Positions 49,986 to 59,027 of a stretch of 64,000 nt of DNA are shown here, in pieces. The stretch lies in the NCBI RefSeq assembly GCF_043555875.1, contig NZ_JBIGHW010000004.1, positions 186,001 to 250,000 on the forward strand. The letters run 5' to 3'. Source of the DNA: Pelomonas margarita. GTDB lineage: Bacteria > Pseudomonadota > Gammaproteobacteria > Burkholderiales > Burkholderiaceae_C. Made by a program: the position numbers and the translations under genes. Positions within the stretch are counted from its first letter, which is position 1; each line of letters starts with the position of its first letter. The notes under the pieces are model-generated. The model made no database searches and was not told the origin of the DNA. It saw only the letters and a program-made list of their open reading frames with translations.

Positions 49986-51127
49986 AGCGCCTTGTCCAGA
50001 TCTCGCTGATCGCGCTGGCGGCGGCCAGCCTGTCGGGCTGCTCGACGATCAGCAACACCTGGGATCGCTGGTTCGGTGACGGCAAGAACCGCCCAGCTGC
50101 GCTGGAGGCGCTGAGTGGCCCTGCCACGGGCCGCGTGCTGTGGAGCAGCAAGGGCGACGACATCACCTTCCCGCTCAGCATCTCGACGCCGGGTGACCGC
50201 TTTGTCGTTGCCAGCGTCGACGGCACCGTCCGCGCACTGGCTGCGGCCGACGGCCGCGAGCTGTGGCGCGGCACGGCCGGGGCCAAGCTGGCCGCCGGTG
50301 TCGGTAGCGACGGCCGCTTCGCGGCCGTGGTCAACCGCGACAACGAACTGGTCGTGCTGGACGCCGGCCGCGTGGCCTGGAAGAAGGCCCTGCCCACGCC
50401 CGTCATCGCCGCACCGCTGGTGGCTGGCGAGCGCGTCTTCGCGCTGACGCTGGACCGTCAGGTCATCGCCTTCGATGCGCTGGACGGCCGCAAGATCTGG
50501 GAACTGCGCCGCCCCGGCGAGCCGTTGACGCTTGCCAAGGCTGGCGTGCTGACCGCGTACAAGGACACGCTGATCGTCGGCCAGGGCGCGCGCCTGGCGG
50601 GCATCGACCCGCTCAAGGGCCAGCTGCGCTGGGAAGCCAGTGTGGCCACGCCGCGCGGCACCAACGAGGTCGAGCGCCTCGCTGACCTCGTCGGCCCGGC
50701 CGTGCGTCAGGGTGAGGTTATCTGCGCGCGCGCCTTCCAGTCGTCGGTCGGCTGCGTGAATGCCGAGCGCGGCAGCGCGCTGTGGAACCGCATCGTCGGT
50801 GGCACCAACGGCATCGGCGCGGACGACCAGGTCGTCGTGGCCGGTGACGCGTCAGACCGCCTGTCGGCCTGGAAGCTGGCCAATGGCGACCTCGCCTGGT
50901 CGGCCGACCAGTTCCAGCTGCGCAAGCTGTCGGCACCCGTGGTGTTGAACAAGCAGATCATCGTGGGCGACTTCGAGGGCCAGGTGCACCTGCTGGATCG
51001 CGACACCGGCAAGACCCGCTCCCGCATCGCAACCGACGGCACGCCCATCGCGGCCATCACGCTGCTGGGCGACACGGCGCTTGTCGCCACCAAGAATGGC
51101 GGCCTGTTCGCCATCAAGACCGAATGA
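49982..51127 (+). CDS. bamB: Outer membrane protein assembly factor BamB
   Basis: Lipoprotein of the BAM complex, an eight-bladed beta-propeller. 381 residues. Lipobox LSGC with Cys20. Repeated PQQ-like blade motifs, for example FVVASVDGTVRALAAADGRELWR, VIAFDALDGRKIWELR and GQVHLLDRDTGKTRSR. The start ATG overlaps the yfgM stop and its stop overlaps the der start, both ATGA, so the three are one translation unit. bamD, another BAM subunit, is elsewhere in this window at 38256. Confidence 0.96.
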   Translation: MKRLVQISLIALAAASLSGCSTISNTWDRWFGDGKNRPAALEALSGPATGRVLWSSKGDDITFPLSISTPGDRFVVASVDGTVRALAAADGRELWRGTAGAKLAAGVGSDGRFAAVVNRDNELVVLDAGRVAWKKALPTPVIAAPLVAGERVFALTLDRQVIAFDALDGRKIWELRRPGEPLTLAKAGVLTAYKDTLIVGQGARLAGIDPLKGQLRWEASVATPRGTNEVERLADLVGPAVRQGEVICARAFQSSVGCVNAERGSALWNRIVGGTNGIGADDQVVVAGDASDRLSAWKLANGDLAWSADQFQLRKLSAPVVLNKQIIVGDFEGQVHLLDRDTGKTRSRIATDGTPIAAITLLGDTALVATKNGGLFAIKTE

Positions 51128-52461
51128 AGCCTGTCATTGCCCTGGTCGGCCGCCCCAATGTGGGCAAGTCGACGCTGTTCAACCGCCTGACGAAGTCGCG
51201 CGACGCCATCGTGGCCGATTTCGCCGGCCTGACGCGCGACCGCCACTACGGTGATGGCCGCCTGGGCGACCGCGAGTTCATCGTCATCGACACCGGCGGC
51301 TTCGAGCCCGACAGCTCGACCGGCATCGTCAAGGAGATGGCCAAGCAGACCAAGCAGGCCGTCGCGGAGGCCGATGCGGTCATCTTCGTCGTCGACATCC
51401 GCCTGGGCCTGTCGGCCCACGACAGCGACATCGCCCGCTACCTGCGCAGCGTCAACAAGCGCGTGCACCTGGCCGTCAACAAGGCCGAGGGCATGAGCGA
51501 GTCGCCACTGCTGGCCGAGTTCCACGAGCTCGGCATGGGTGAGCCTCACCCGATCTCGTCGGCGCACGGCCAGGGCATCCGCAGCCTGCTGGACGCCGTG
51601 CTGGAGCCTTTCGAGGACACCAGCGAGGAGTTCGGTGCCGGCCCGCAGCAGGACGGCGTCATCCGCCTGGCCGTGGCTGGCCGCCCCAACGTCGGCAAGA
51701 GTACGCTGATCAACACCTGGCTGGGCGAGGAACGCCTCGTCGCCTTCGACATGCCGGGCACCACGCGTGATGCCATCTCGGTGGACTTCGAGCGCAATGG
51801 CCAGAAGTTCAAGCTCATCGACACGGCCGGCCTGCGTCGCAAGGGCAAGGTCTTCGAGGCCATCGAGAAGTTCTCGGTCGTCAAGACGCTGCAGGCCATT
51901 GCCGACGCGCACGTCGTACTGCTGCTGCTGGACGCCACGCAGGGCGTGACCGACCAGGACGCCCACATCGCCGGCTACATCCTCGACAGCGGCCGTGCCG
52001 TCGTGCTGGCATGCAACAAGTGGGACGCCGTCGACAGCTACCAGCGCGAGACGCTGAAGCGCCAGATCGAGCAGCGCCTGGCCTTCCTGAAGTTCGCGCC
52101 CATGCACAACATCTCGGCGCTGAAGCGCCAGGGCCTGTCGGCGCTGTGGAACGCGATGGCCGATGCTTACGCGTCGGCCTACCGCAAGATGACGACGCCT
52201 GTGCTGACCCGCCTGATCCAGGAGGCGGTGGAACACCAGCAGCCCAAGCGCTCGGGCGTGTCGCGCCCCAAGATGCGCTATGCCCACCAGGGCGGCCAGA
52301 ACCCACCCATCGTCGTCATCCACGGCAATGCACTGGACGGCGTCACCGAGGTCTACAAGCGCTACCTGGAAGGCCGCATCCGCGCGCACTACAAATTGGT
52401 CGGCACGCCGCTCAAGATTGAGCTGCGTTCTTCGAAGAATCCCTTCGACGAAAAGACCTAG
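51124..52461 (+). CDS. der: GTPase Der (EngA)
   Basis: Essential double GTPase for 50S ribosome assembly. 445 residues. First G domain has GRPNVGKSTLFNRL (8-21), DTGGFE and NKAE. Second G domain has GRPNVGKSTLINTWLG near 184, DTAGLRRKGKV and NKWD. A C-terminal KH-like domain follows (RYAHQGGQNPPIVVIHGN, then YKRYLEGRIR). It is coupled to bamB and 78 nt before hfq. Confidence 0.98.
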   Translation: MKPVIALVGRPNVGKSTLFNRLTKSRDAIVADFAGLTRDRHYGDGRLGDREFIVIDTGGFEPDSSTGIVKEMAKQTKQAVAEADAVIFVVDIRLGLSAHDSDIARYLRSVNKRVHLAVNKAEGMSESPLLAEFHELGMGEPHPISSAHGQGIRSLLDAVLEPFEDTSEEFGAGPQQDGVIRLAVAGRPNVGKSTLINTWLGEERLVAFDMPGTTRDAISVDFERNGQKFKLIDTAGLRRKGKVFEAIEKFSVVKTLQAIADAHVVLLLLDATQGVTDQDAHIAGYILDSGRAVVLACNKWDAVDSYQRETLKRQIEQRLAFLKFAPMHNISALKRQGLSALWNAMADAYASAYRKMTTPVLTRLIQEAVEHQQPKRSGVSRPKMRYAHQGGQNPPIVVIHGNALDGVTEVYKRYLEGRIRAHYKLVGTPLKIELRSSKNPFDEKT

Positions 52462-52539
52462 GCTGACGTCCGGAGGGTTAAAGGCGCTGTGTTAAGGTCT
52501 TACCCGTAGTCCACACCCCGAATAACTCGGAGCATACCG

Positions 52540-52782
52540 ATGAGCAATAAAGGCCAACTTTTGCAGGATCCCTTTTTGAACCTGCTGCGCAAAGAGCACG
52601 TGCCGGTTTCCATTTACCTGGTCAACGGCATCAAGCTGCAAGGCCACATCGAGTCCTTTGACCAATATGTCGTGCTGCTCCGCAACACGGTCACGCAAAT
52701 GGTCTACAAGCACGCGATCTCCACCGTCGTGCCGGGCCGCGCGGTCAACTTCCACGCCGGCGACGCTCCCGCGGACGCCTGA
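52540..52782 (+). CDS. hfq: RNA chaperone Hfq
   Basis: Hexameric Sm-like protein pairing small RNAs with mRNAs. 80 residues, normal. Sm1 motif VSIYLVNGIKLQGHIESFDQYVVLL and Sm2 motif YKHAISTVVP. N-terminus MSNKGQLLQDPFLNLLRKEHVPV is canonical, with conserved Gln8 and the lateral-rim region. The ATG follows CGGAG. The C-terminal tail is short (NFHAGDAPADA). It opens the hfq-hflX-hflK-hflC operon. Confidence 0.99.
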   Translation: MSNKGQLLQDPFLNLLRKEHVPVSIYLVNGIKLQGHIESFDQYVVLLRNTVTQMVYKHAISTVVPGRAVNFHAGDAPADA

Positions 52783-52793
52783 TCCCACCCCCC

Positions 52794-54038
52794 TTGTCTT
52801 CGACAGCTACCAACGCCGCGACGCCGCCCTCCGAGGCGGCGCGCGCCATTCTTGTGGGTGTCGATTTCGGTCGACATTCCGCCAAGCAGGGCTTTGACGA
52901 AAGCCTGGACGAACTGGCGCTGCTGGCCGAATCGGCAGGCGACACGCCGGTCGCCAAGGTCATCGCCCGCCGCCCCGCGCCCGATGCGGCGCTGTTCGTG
53001 GGCTCCGGCAAGGCCGACGAGATCAAGCTGCTCGTGCAGGCCCACCAGGCCCACACGGTGCTGTTCGACCAGGCCATCTCGCCCGCGCAGCAGCGCAACC
53101 TCGAGAAGGTGCTGGGCGTGCCCGTCGCCGACCGCACGGCGCTGATCCTCGAAATCTTCGCGCAGCGCGCCAAGAGCCACGAAGGCAAGCTGCAAGTCGA
53201 GCTGGCGCGGCTGCAGTACCTGGCCACGCGCCTGGTGCGCCGCTGGAGTCACCTGGAGCGCCAGAGCGGCGGCATCGGCATGCGCGGCGGCCCAGGCGAG
53301 GCGCAGATCGAGCTGGACCGTCGCATGATCGACGACCGCATCAAGAAGACCAAGGAGCGCCTGAAGCAGGTGCAGAAGCAGCGCAGCACGCAGCGCCGCT
53401 CGCGCTCGCGAAACGGCGTCTTCAAGGTCTCACTGGTCGGCTATACGAACGCGGGCAAGAGCACGCTGTTCAATGCGCTTACCAAGGCACGCAGCTACGC
53501 CGCCAACCAGCTGTTCGCGACGCTGGACACCACCACCCGCTCGCTCTACCTGGACCAGGCAGGTGCCAGTGTGTCGCTGTCCGACACGGTCGGCTTCATC
53601 CGCGACCTGCCGCACAAGCTCGTCGAAGCCTTCCGCGCGACGCTGCAGGAGGCGGCCGACGCCGATCTGCTGCTGCACGTTGTCGATGCCGCCAGCCCGG
53701 TGCTGGACGAGCAGATGGCCGAGGTCGAGCGTGTGCTGGAAGAAATCGGCGCGGGCCACGTGCCGCAGATCCTGGTCTACAACAAGCAGGACCTGCTGGC
53801 CGACGACCAGCGCCCGCGCGACATCGTCGACGCGATGCTGCGCCCCAATGGCTCGACCGAGCCGACGCCGCGCGTCTTTGTCAGTGCCGTCGAAGGCGAC
53901 GGCCTGGCGGAACTGCGCCAGCTGATTGCGACGGCCATGCAGGCCCAGCCCTTGATTCCCGACGAGCGGGACCCACGTTTCGACGGTCATCCGTCGGACG
54001 ACCACGAGTCTTCATCCTCAGACCCCACCCAGGCATGA
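52794..54038 (+). CDS. hflX: GTPase HflX
   Basis: Ribosome-binding GTPase that splits stalled or heat-damaged ribosomes. 414 residues. N-terminal HflX domain (SAGDTPVAKVIARRPAPDAALFVGSGKADEI, FDQAISPAQQRNLEKVLGVPVADRTALILEIFAQRA), the loop SGGIGMRGGPGEAQIELDRR, then the G domain with GYTNAGKSTLFNAL, DTVGFIRDLP and YNKQDLL. It seems to start at TTG 52794, 11 nt after hfq, with no evident Shine-Dalgarno; the exact start is uncertain. Its stop overlaps the hflK start (ATGA). Confidence 0.95.
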   Translation: MSSTATNAATPPSEAARAILVGVDFGRHSAKQGFDESLDELALLAESAGDTPVAKVIARRPAPDAALFVGSGKADEIKLLVQAHQAHTVLFDQAISPAQQRNLEKVLGVPVADRTALILEIFAQRAKSHEGKLQVELARLQYLATRLVRRWSHLERQSGGIGMRGGPGEAQIELDRRMIDDRIKKTKERLKQVQKQRSTQRRSRSRNGVFKVSLVGYTNAGKSTLFNALTKARSYAANQLFATLDTTTRSLYLDQAGASVSLSDTVGFIRDLPHKLVEAFRATLQEAADADLLLHVVDAASPVLDEQMAEVERVLEEIGAGHVPQILVYNKQDLLADDQRPRDIVDAMLRPNGSTEPTPRVFVSAVEGDGLAELRQLIATAMQAQPLIPDERDPRFDGHPSDDHESSSSDPTQA

Positions 54039-55285
54039 GCAGCACTTCCCACACATCGCCCCGCAGTCCCTGGGCCCGGCGTCTGTTGACGCCGGTCGCG
54101 CGCGCCGCTGGCCGGCTGCTGAACAACGGTCGCAACGATGGTCCGCCCGACCTCGATGAGCTGTGGCGCGACTTCAACCGCAAGCTCTCGGGCATGTTCG
54201 GCGGCAAGCCGGGCGGCCCGACCGGCCCGGTGGGCCCGTCCGGTGGCGGCGCGCCCGACATGAAGGGCGCGGGCATCGGCATCGGGCTGATCGCCGGTGT
54301 CGTGGCACTGGGCTGGATGGCCAGCGGCTTCTTCATCGTTCAGGAAGGCCAGCAGGGCGTCGTGACGTCCTTCGGCAAGTACAGCAAGACGGTGGAGGCG
54401 GGCTTCCAGTGGCGGATGCCGTTTCCGTTCCAGGCGCACGAGGTGCAGCCGGTGTCGCAGCTGCGCCAGGTTGAAGTGGGTCGCAACTCGGTCGTCGCCG
54501 CCACGGGGCTGCGCGACTCGTCCATGCTGACGCAGGACGAGAACATCGTCGACATCCGCTTCTCGGTGCAGTTCGTCGTGCGTGATCTCAAGGACTTCCT
54601 GTTCGAGAACCGCGACCCCGAACAGGCCGTGCTGCTGGCCGCCGAGTCGGCTGTGCGGGAGATCGTCGGCAAGAGCAAGATGGACTCCGTGCTCTACGAG
54701 CAGCGCGATGCCATTGCGACCGACCTCGTCAAGTCCATCCAGGCCCAGCTGGACCGCTTGAAGGCGGGCATCCAGGTCAAGAACGTCAACGTGCAGAGCG
54801 TTCAGGCGCCCGAGCAGGTGCAGGCCGCGTTCGCCGATGCGTTCAAGGCCGGGCAGAACCGGGAGCAGATCAAGAACGAGGCTGAGGCCTATGCCAACGA
54901 GGTGATCCCGCGCGCGCAAGGCGAGGCGGCCAAGCTGCGCGAGCAGGCCGAGGGCTACAAGGCGCGCGTCATCGCGACCGCTGAAGGTGATGCGCAGCGC
55001 TTCAAGAGCGTGCTGGCCGAGTACCAGAAGGCGCCGCAGGTCACGCGCGACCGGCTCTACATCGACACCATGCAGCAGGTCTACACCAACGTCAGCAAGG
55101 TCATGGTGGACAGCCGCACCGGCTCCAACATGCTCTACCTGCCGCTGGACAAGCTGCTGCAGCAGAGCAGTGGCACCGTGACCGTGTCGCCGCCGCAGCC
55201 CACCACCGTGCCCGAGCCGCAGGTCGTGCCGAACGCCGTCGACCTGCGCAGCCGTGACAACCAGCGCAGCCGCGACGGCCGCTGA
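54035..55285 (+). CDS. hflK: FtsH modulator HflK
   Basis: SPFH/prohibitin-family membrane protein that with HflC encloses and modulates the FtsH protease. 416 residues. A Gly/Pro-rich N-terminus (MFGGKPGGPTGPVGPSGGGAPD) precedes one membrane helix (about 84-105), then the SPFH domain (IVQEGQQGVVTSFGKYSKTVEAGFQWRMPFPF) and a helical region (EAYANEVIPRAQGEAAKLREQAEGYKARVIATAEGDAQRF). The C-terminal tail is Pro/Arg-rich. It is followed 15 nt later by hflC. Confidence 0.96.
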   Translation: MSSTSHTSPRSPWARRLLTPVARAAGRLLNNGRNDGPPDLDELWRDFNRKLSGMFGGKPGGPTGPVGPSGGGAPDMKGAGIGIGLIAGVVALGWMASGFFIVQEGQQGVVTSFGKYSKTVEAGFQWRMPFPFQAHEVQPVSQLRQVEVGRNSVVAATGLRDSSMLTQDENIVDIRFSVQFVVRDLKDFLFENRDPEQAVLLAAESAVREIVGKSKMDSVLYEQRDAIATDLVKSIQAQLDRLKAGIQVKNVNVQSVQAPEQVQAAFADAFKAGQNREQIKNEAEAYANEVIPRAQGEAAKLREQAEGYKARVIATAEGDAQRFKSVLAEYQKAPQVTRDRLYIDTMQQVYTNVSKVMVDSRTGSNMLYLPLDKLLQQSSGTVTVSPPQPTTVPEPQVVPNAVDLRSRDNQRSRDGR

Positions 55286-55300
55286 TCGAGGAGTCTTCAC

Positions 55301-56197
55301 ATGAACCGAATTGCCGCCATCGTTGCCGGCGTCCTCGTCGCGCTGATGCTGGCCTCGTCCATGCTGTTCGTGGTCGACCAGCGCCAGTTTGCTGCGGTCT
55401 ACGCGCTGGGCGAGATCAAGGAAGTCATCACCGAGCCGGGCCTGCACGGCAAGCTGCCGCCGCCGTTCCAGAACGTCGTGCTGCTGGATCGCCGCGTGCA
55501 GACGCTGGACAGTGCCGAGTCCCGCCCCATCTTCACGGCCGAGAAGAAGAGCCTGGTCATCGACTGGCTCATCAAGTGGCGCATCACCGAGCCTCGTCAG
55601 TTCATCCGCAACAGCGGTGCCGACATCCGCAACGTCGAGAACCGCCTTTCGCCCATCGTGCAGGCGGCGTTCAACGAGGAAGTGACCAAGCGCACGGTCA
55701 TCGCCGTGCTGGCCACCGAGCGCGAGAAGGTGATGAACGATGTGCAGAAGCGCCTGGCCGACGAGGCCAAGCAGTTCGGCATCGAGATCGTGGACGTGCG
55801 CATCAAGCGCGTGGACTTTGCGTCTGACATCACCGAGGCGGTCTACCGCCGCATGGAGTCGGAGCGCAAGCGCGTTGCCAACGAGGCCCGCTCCACCGGC
55901 GCCGCTGAGGGCGAGAAGATCAAGGCCGATGCCGACCGCCAGCGCGAGGTCATCGTGTCCGAGGCGTACCGCGATGCGCAGAAGGTCATGGGCGATGGCG
56001 ACGCGAAGGCGTCAGCTCTCTACGCGGAAGCATTTGGCCGTGACCCGCAGTTCGCGCAGTTCTACCGCTCGCTGACGGCCTACCGCACCAGCTTCAAGAG
56101 CAAGAGCGACGTGATGGTCGTCGACCCCGGTAGCGACTTCTTCAAGGCCATGCGAGGCGCCGGCCCCGCGCCCGTTGCCGCGCCCGCGCGCAAGTGA
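55301..56197 (+). CDS. hflC: FtsH modulator HflC
   Basis: SPFH-family partner of HflK in the FtsH super-complex. 298 residues. N-terminal membrane anchor (IAAIVAGVLVALMLASSMLFVV, about 3-24), then FAAVYALGEIKEVITEPGLHGKLPPPFQNVVLLDRRVQTLD and DVRIKRVDFASDITEAVYRRMESERKRVANEARSTGAAEGEKIKADADRQREVI. Good Shine-Dalgarno (GAGGAG). The stop overlaps a GTG start of the next small gene. Confidence 0.97.
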   Translation: MNRIAAIVAGVLVALMLASSMLFVVDQRQFAAVYALGEIKEVITEPGLHGKLPPPFQNVVLLDRRVQTLDSAESRPIFTAEKKSLVIDWLIKWRITEPRQFIRNSGADIRNVENRLSPIVQAAFNEEVTKRTVIAVLATEREKVMNDVQKRLADEAKQFGIEIVDVRIKRVDFASDITEAVYRRMESERKRVANEARSTGAAEGEKIKADADRQREVIVSEAYRDAQKVMGDGDAKASALYAEAFGRDPQFAQFYRSLTAYRTSFKSKSDVMVVDPGSDFFKAMRGAGPAPVAAPARK

Positions 56198-56376
56198 CCG
56201 AACTGCTTGGCGCGCTGGCGCTGGTCTTGATCATCGAGGGGCTGATGCCCCTGATCAGCCCCACGCGCTGGCGCGAGGTGTTCAGCCGCGTGCTGGCCAT
56301 GAGCGACGGTCAGATCCGCTTCATCGGCCTGGTCAGCATTCTGCTGGGGGGCTTGGGATTGCTGTGGTTGCGCTGA
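56194..56376 (+). CDS. DUF2065 (YjeT-like) small membrane protein
   Basis: 60 residues with two membrane helices (LLGALALVLIIEGLMPLI and IRFIGLVSILLGGLGLLWL) separated by a basic loop SPTRWREVFSRVLAMSDGQ. This is the YjeT family, found after hflC in many proteobacteria; function unknown, a role near HflKC/FtsH is inferred from position. GTG start overlaps the hflC stop (GTGA). Confidence 0.9.
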   Translation: MTELLGALALVLIIEGLMPLISPTRWREVFSRVLAMSDGQIRFIGLVSILLGGLGLLWLR

Positions 56377-56406
56377 TCTGAAGGCTCGGGGCGTGTGGCT
56401 GCGGGG

Positions 56407-56431
56407 AGGGCATAGGTACAATGCCTTTTTT
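56407..56431 (+). terminator. Terminator-like hairpin containing a TACAAT -10 before hisZ
   Basis: GGCAT (56409-56413) pairs with ATGCC (56421-56425), extendable by A/T and G/T pairs, followed by six Ts (56426-56431). The 7-nt loop plus stem also contain TACAAT (56417-56422). Transcription from that -10 would begin in the T-run about 20 nt before the hisZ ATG. One sequence may end the hfl operon and start hisZ-purA. Confidence 0.55.
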
Positions 56432-56450
56432 AACCGCCTAGCCTGCGCCC

Positions 56451-57614
56451 ATGTCCTCTGCTTGGCTGCTGCCCGAGCACATCGCCGATGTCCTGCCTTC
56501 GCAGGCGCGCCGCATCGAAGAGCTGCGTAGAGAGCTGCTCGACATGGCCCGCAGCTACGGCTGCGAGCTGGTCATCCCTCCCTTGCTTGAGCACCTGGAC
56601 TCGCTGCTGTCCGGCGCTGACAGTGGCTCGGGCACCAAGCTCTTCCAGCTCGTCGATCAGCTGTCCGGCCGCTCGCTCGGCCTGCGCGCCGACACGACGC
56701 CGCAGGTCGCCCGCATCGACGCTCATCTGCTGAACCGCCGGGGCGTGACACGCCTTTGCTACTGCGGCCCCGTCGCGCACACGCGCCCCGACGGCCTGAA
56801 CACCAGCCGCGAGCCGCTGCAGTTCGGTGTCGAGATCTATGGCCATGCGGGCCTGGAAGCCGACCTTGAGGTGCAGGACCTTGCACTGGACGCGCTGCGC
56901 CGGGCCGGCTTGAACAAGGTCATGCTGGACCTGGGCGATGCCCGCCTGCTGCAGGGCGTGCTGGATGGTGTGAAGCTGTCGCCCGAGGCCCTGGACGCGC
57001 TGACCGCGGCACTGGCGGCCAAGGACGTCGCCGTGCTGGCCGAGCTGACTGCCGGTCTGCCTGCCGTGACGCGTGATGCGCTGCTGGCCTTGCCCAGCCT
57101 TTACGGCGGTCGCGAGATGCTGGCCGAGGCGGCTCGCCGGCTGCCGGCTCATCCGCTGGTTCAGGCCGCGCTGGCCGATCTGGACTGGCTGGCCGGTCAC
57201 CTGGCGGCCGTGCATCCGGCGGTCAACCTGGGCTTCGACCTTGCCGATCTGCAGGGCTATGCCTACTACACCGGCATCCGTTTCGCGGCCTTTGCGGAGG
57301 GCTGCGCCGATGCGGTGCTGCGCGGTGGCCGCTACGACGAGGTGGGTGCCGTGTTCGGCCGCCGCCGCCCGGCAGCCGGCTTCAGCCTGGATCTGAAGAC
57401 GCTGGTGACGCTGGTGCCTGCCACGCCGCTGCGCGCCGCCGTGCGTGCGCCCTGGGGCGAGGACGCCTCGCTGCGCCAGGCCGTGCGCGCACTGCGGGAA
57501 CAGGGCGAGACGGTGGTCTGCGTGCTGCCGGGCCACGAGCACGAGGCCGATGAATTCGACTGTGACCGCGAGCTGGTTCGCGAGCACACTGACTGGGTCG
57601 TCCGGGCGCTGTAA
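56451..57614 (+). CDS. hisZ: ATP phosphoribosyltransferase regulatory subunit
   Basis: Histidyl-tRNA synthetase paralog without aminoacylation activity that pairs with short-form HisG in the first step of histidine synthesis. 387 residues. HisRS-like core: WLLPEHIADVLPSQARRIEELRRELLDMARSYGCELVIPPLLEHLDSLL, FQLVDQLSGRSLGLRADTTPQVARIDAHLLN and YYTGIRFAAFAEGCADAVLRGGRYDEVGAVFGRRRPAAGFSLDLK. The anticodon-binding domain of HisS is missing. hisG is not in the window. hisZ next to purA is a known betaproteobacterial order. Confidence 0.95.
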   Translation: MSSAWLLPEHIADVLPSQARRIEELRRELLDMARSYGCELVIPPLLEHLDSLLSGADSGSGTKLFQLVDQLSGRSLGLRADTTPQVARIDAHLLNRRGVTRLCYCGPVAHTRPDGLNTSREPLQFGVEIYGHAGLEADLEVQDLALDALRRAGLNKVMLDLGDARLLQGVLDGVKLSPEALDALTAALAAKDVAVLAELTAGLPAVTRDALLALPSLYGGREMLAEAARRLPAHPLVQAALADLDWLAGHLAAVHPAVNLGFDLADLQGYAYYTGIRFAAFAEGCADAVLRGGRYDEVGAVFGRRRPAAGFSLDLKTLVTLVPATPLRAAVRAPWGEDASLRQAVRALREQGETVVCVLPGHEHEADEFDCDRELVREHTDWVVRAL

Positions 57615-57660
57615 AGCGCGACGGCCCCACTTTCTTCCAAGCTACAAGCAGGCAAACAAT

Positions 57661-58995
57661 ATGCAAAGCCAAACCGCGCGTGGACGCAATGTGGTCGTCG
57701 TCGGCACCCAGTGGGGCGACGAGGGCAAGGGCAAGGTCGTCGACTGGATGACCGATCACGCGCAAGGCGTCGTGCGTTTCCAGGGCGGTCACAACGCCGG
57801 GCACACGCTGGTCATCAAGGGCATCAAGACGGCGCTGCAGCTGATCCCCAGCGGCATCATGCGCGACGGCGTGGCCTGCTACATCGGCAACGGTGTCGTG
57901 CTGGATCCGACGCATTTGCTCAGTGAGATCGAGCGTCTCGAGGCTGCCGGCGTCGAGGTGCGTTCGCGCCTGTTCATCAGCGAGAGCTGCCCGTTGATCC
58001 TGCCGTTCCACGTCGCCGTCGACAAGGCGCGCGAGGCGCTGCGCGAGACCAGCGGCAGCGGCAAGATCGGCACCACCGGCAAGGGCATCGGCCCGGCCTA
58101 CGAGGACAAGGTTGCCCGTCGCGCTCTGCGCGCCCAGGACCTGAAGCACCCTGAGCGCTTCGCCAAAAAGCTGCGCGAGCTGCTGGAGCTGCACAACTTC
58201 GCGCTGCGCGGCTACCTGAAGGGCGAGGAGCTGGCCTTCGAGCCCATCTTCGAGCAGGCGATGAAGATGGCTGAAGCCATCAAGCCCATGCTGGCCGACG
58301 TCGGCTACATGATCCACAAGGCCAGCAAGGCCGGTGCCAACATCCTGTTCGAAGGCGCGCAGGGCACGCTGCTGGACATCGACCACGGCACCTACCCGTA
58401 CGTCACGTCCAGCAACTGCGTGGCCGGCAACGCCGCTGCCGGTGCTGGTGTGGGTCCGCAGATGCTGCACTACATGCTTGGCATCACGAAGGCGTACACG
58501 ACGCGCGTGGGCTCCGGCCCGTTCCCGACCGAACTGGATTGGGAAGTGGCGGGAACCGTCGGCTATCACCTGTCCACCGTCGGCCAGGAGCGCGGCACCG
58601 TGACGGGTCGCGCACGCCGCTGCGGCTGGCTGGATGCCGCCGCGCTGAAGCGTTCCATCATCATCAACGGCATCACCGGCCTGTGCCTGACCAAGCTGGA
58701 CGTGCTGGACGGTCTGGCCGAGATCAAGGTCTGCGTTGGCTACCAGCTCAACGGCCAGCTGCTGGACATCCTGCCGCTGGATGCCGACGAGATCGAGGAC
58801 TGCACGCCGGTGTACGAAACCTTCCCGGGCTGGACCGAGACTACCTTCGGCATGACCAGCTGGGATGCGCTGCCGGCTAACGCGCGCGCCTACCTGAAGC
58901 GCGTCGAGGAAGTCATCGGCGCGCCCATCGACATGGTCTCCACCGGCCCCGATCGAGAGCACACCATCGTGCTGCGCCACCCGTATTCCGCCTGA
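57661..58995 (+). CDS. purA: Adenylosuccinate synthetase
   Basis: Makes adenylosuccinate from IMP, aspartate and GTP in AMP synthesis. 444 residues from ATG 57661. N-terminal GTQWGDEGKGKVVDW with the catalytic Asp, GGHNAGHTLV with the catalytic His, the IMP-binding SSGKIGTTGKGIGPAYEDK-like segment, EGAQGTLLDIDHGTYPYVTSSN, and GRARRCGWLDA. All conserved. The frame is open upstream into hisZ but only the internal ATG gives the family N-terminus. Confidence 0.98.
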   Translation: MQSQTARGRNVVVVGTQWGDEGKGKVVDWMTDHAQGVVRFQGGHNAGHTLVIKGIKTALQLIPSGIMRDGVACYIGNGVVLDPTHLLSEIERLEAAGVEVRSRLFISESCPLILPFHVAVDKAREALRETSGSGKIGTTGKGIGPAYEDKVARRALRAQDLKHPERFAKKLRELLELHNFALRGYLKGEELAFEPIFEQAMKMAEAIKPMLADVGYMIHKASKAGANILFEGAQGTLLDIDHGTYPYVTSSNCVAGNAAAGAGVGPQMLHYMLGITKAYTTRVGSGPFPTELDWEVAGTVGYHLSTVGQERGTVTGRARRCGWLDAAALKRSIIINGITGLCLTKLDVLDGLAEIKVCVGYQLNGQLLDILPLDADEIEDCTPVYETFPGWTETTFGMTSWDALPANARAYLKRVEEVIGAPIDMVSTGPDREHTIVLRHPYSA

Positions 58996-59027
58996 CCACC
59001 AATCAATCCAACGGAGACAACACCACC

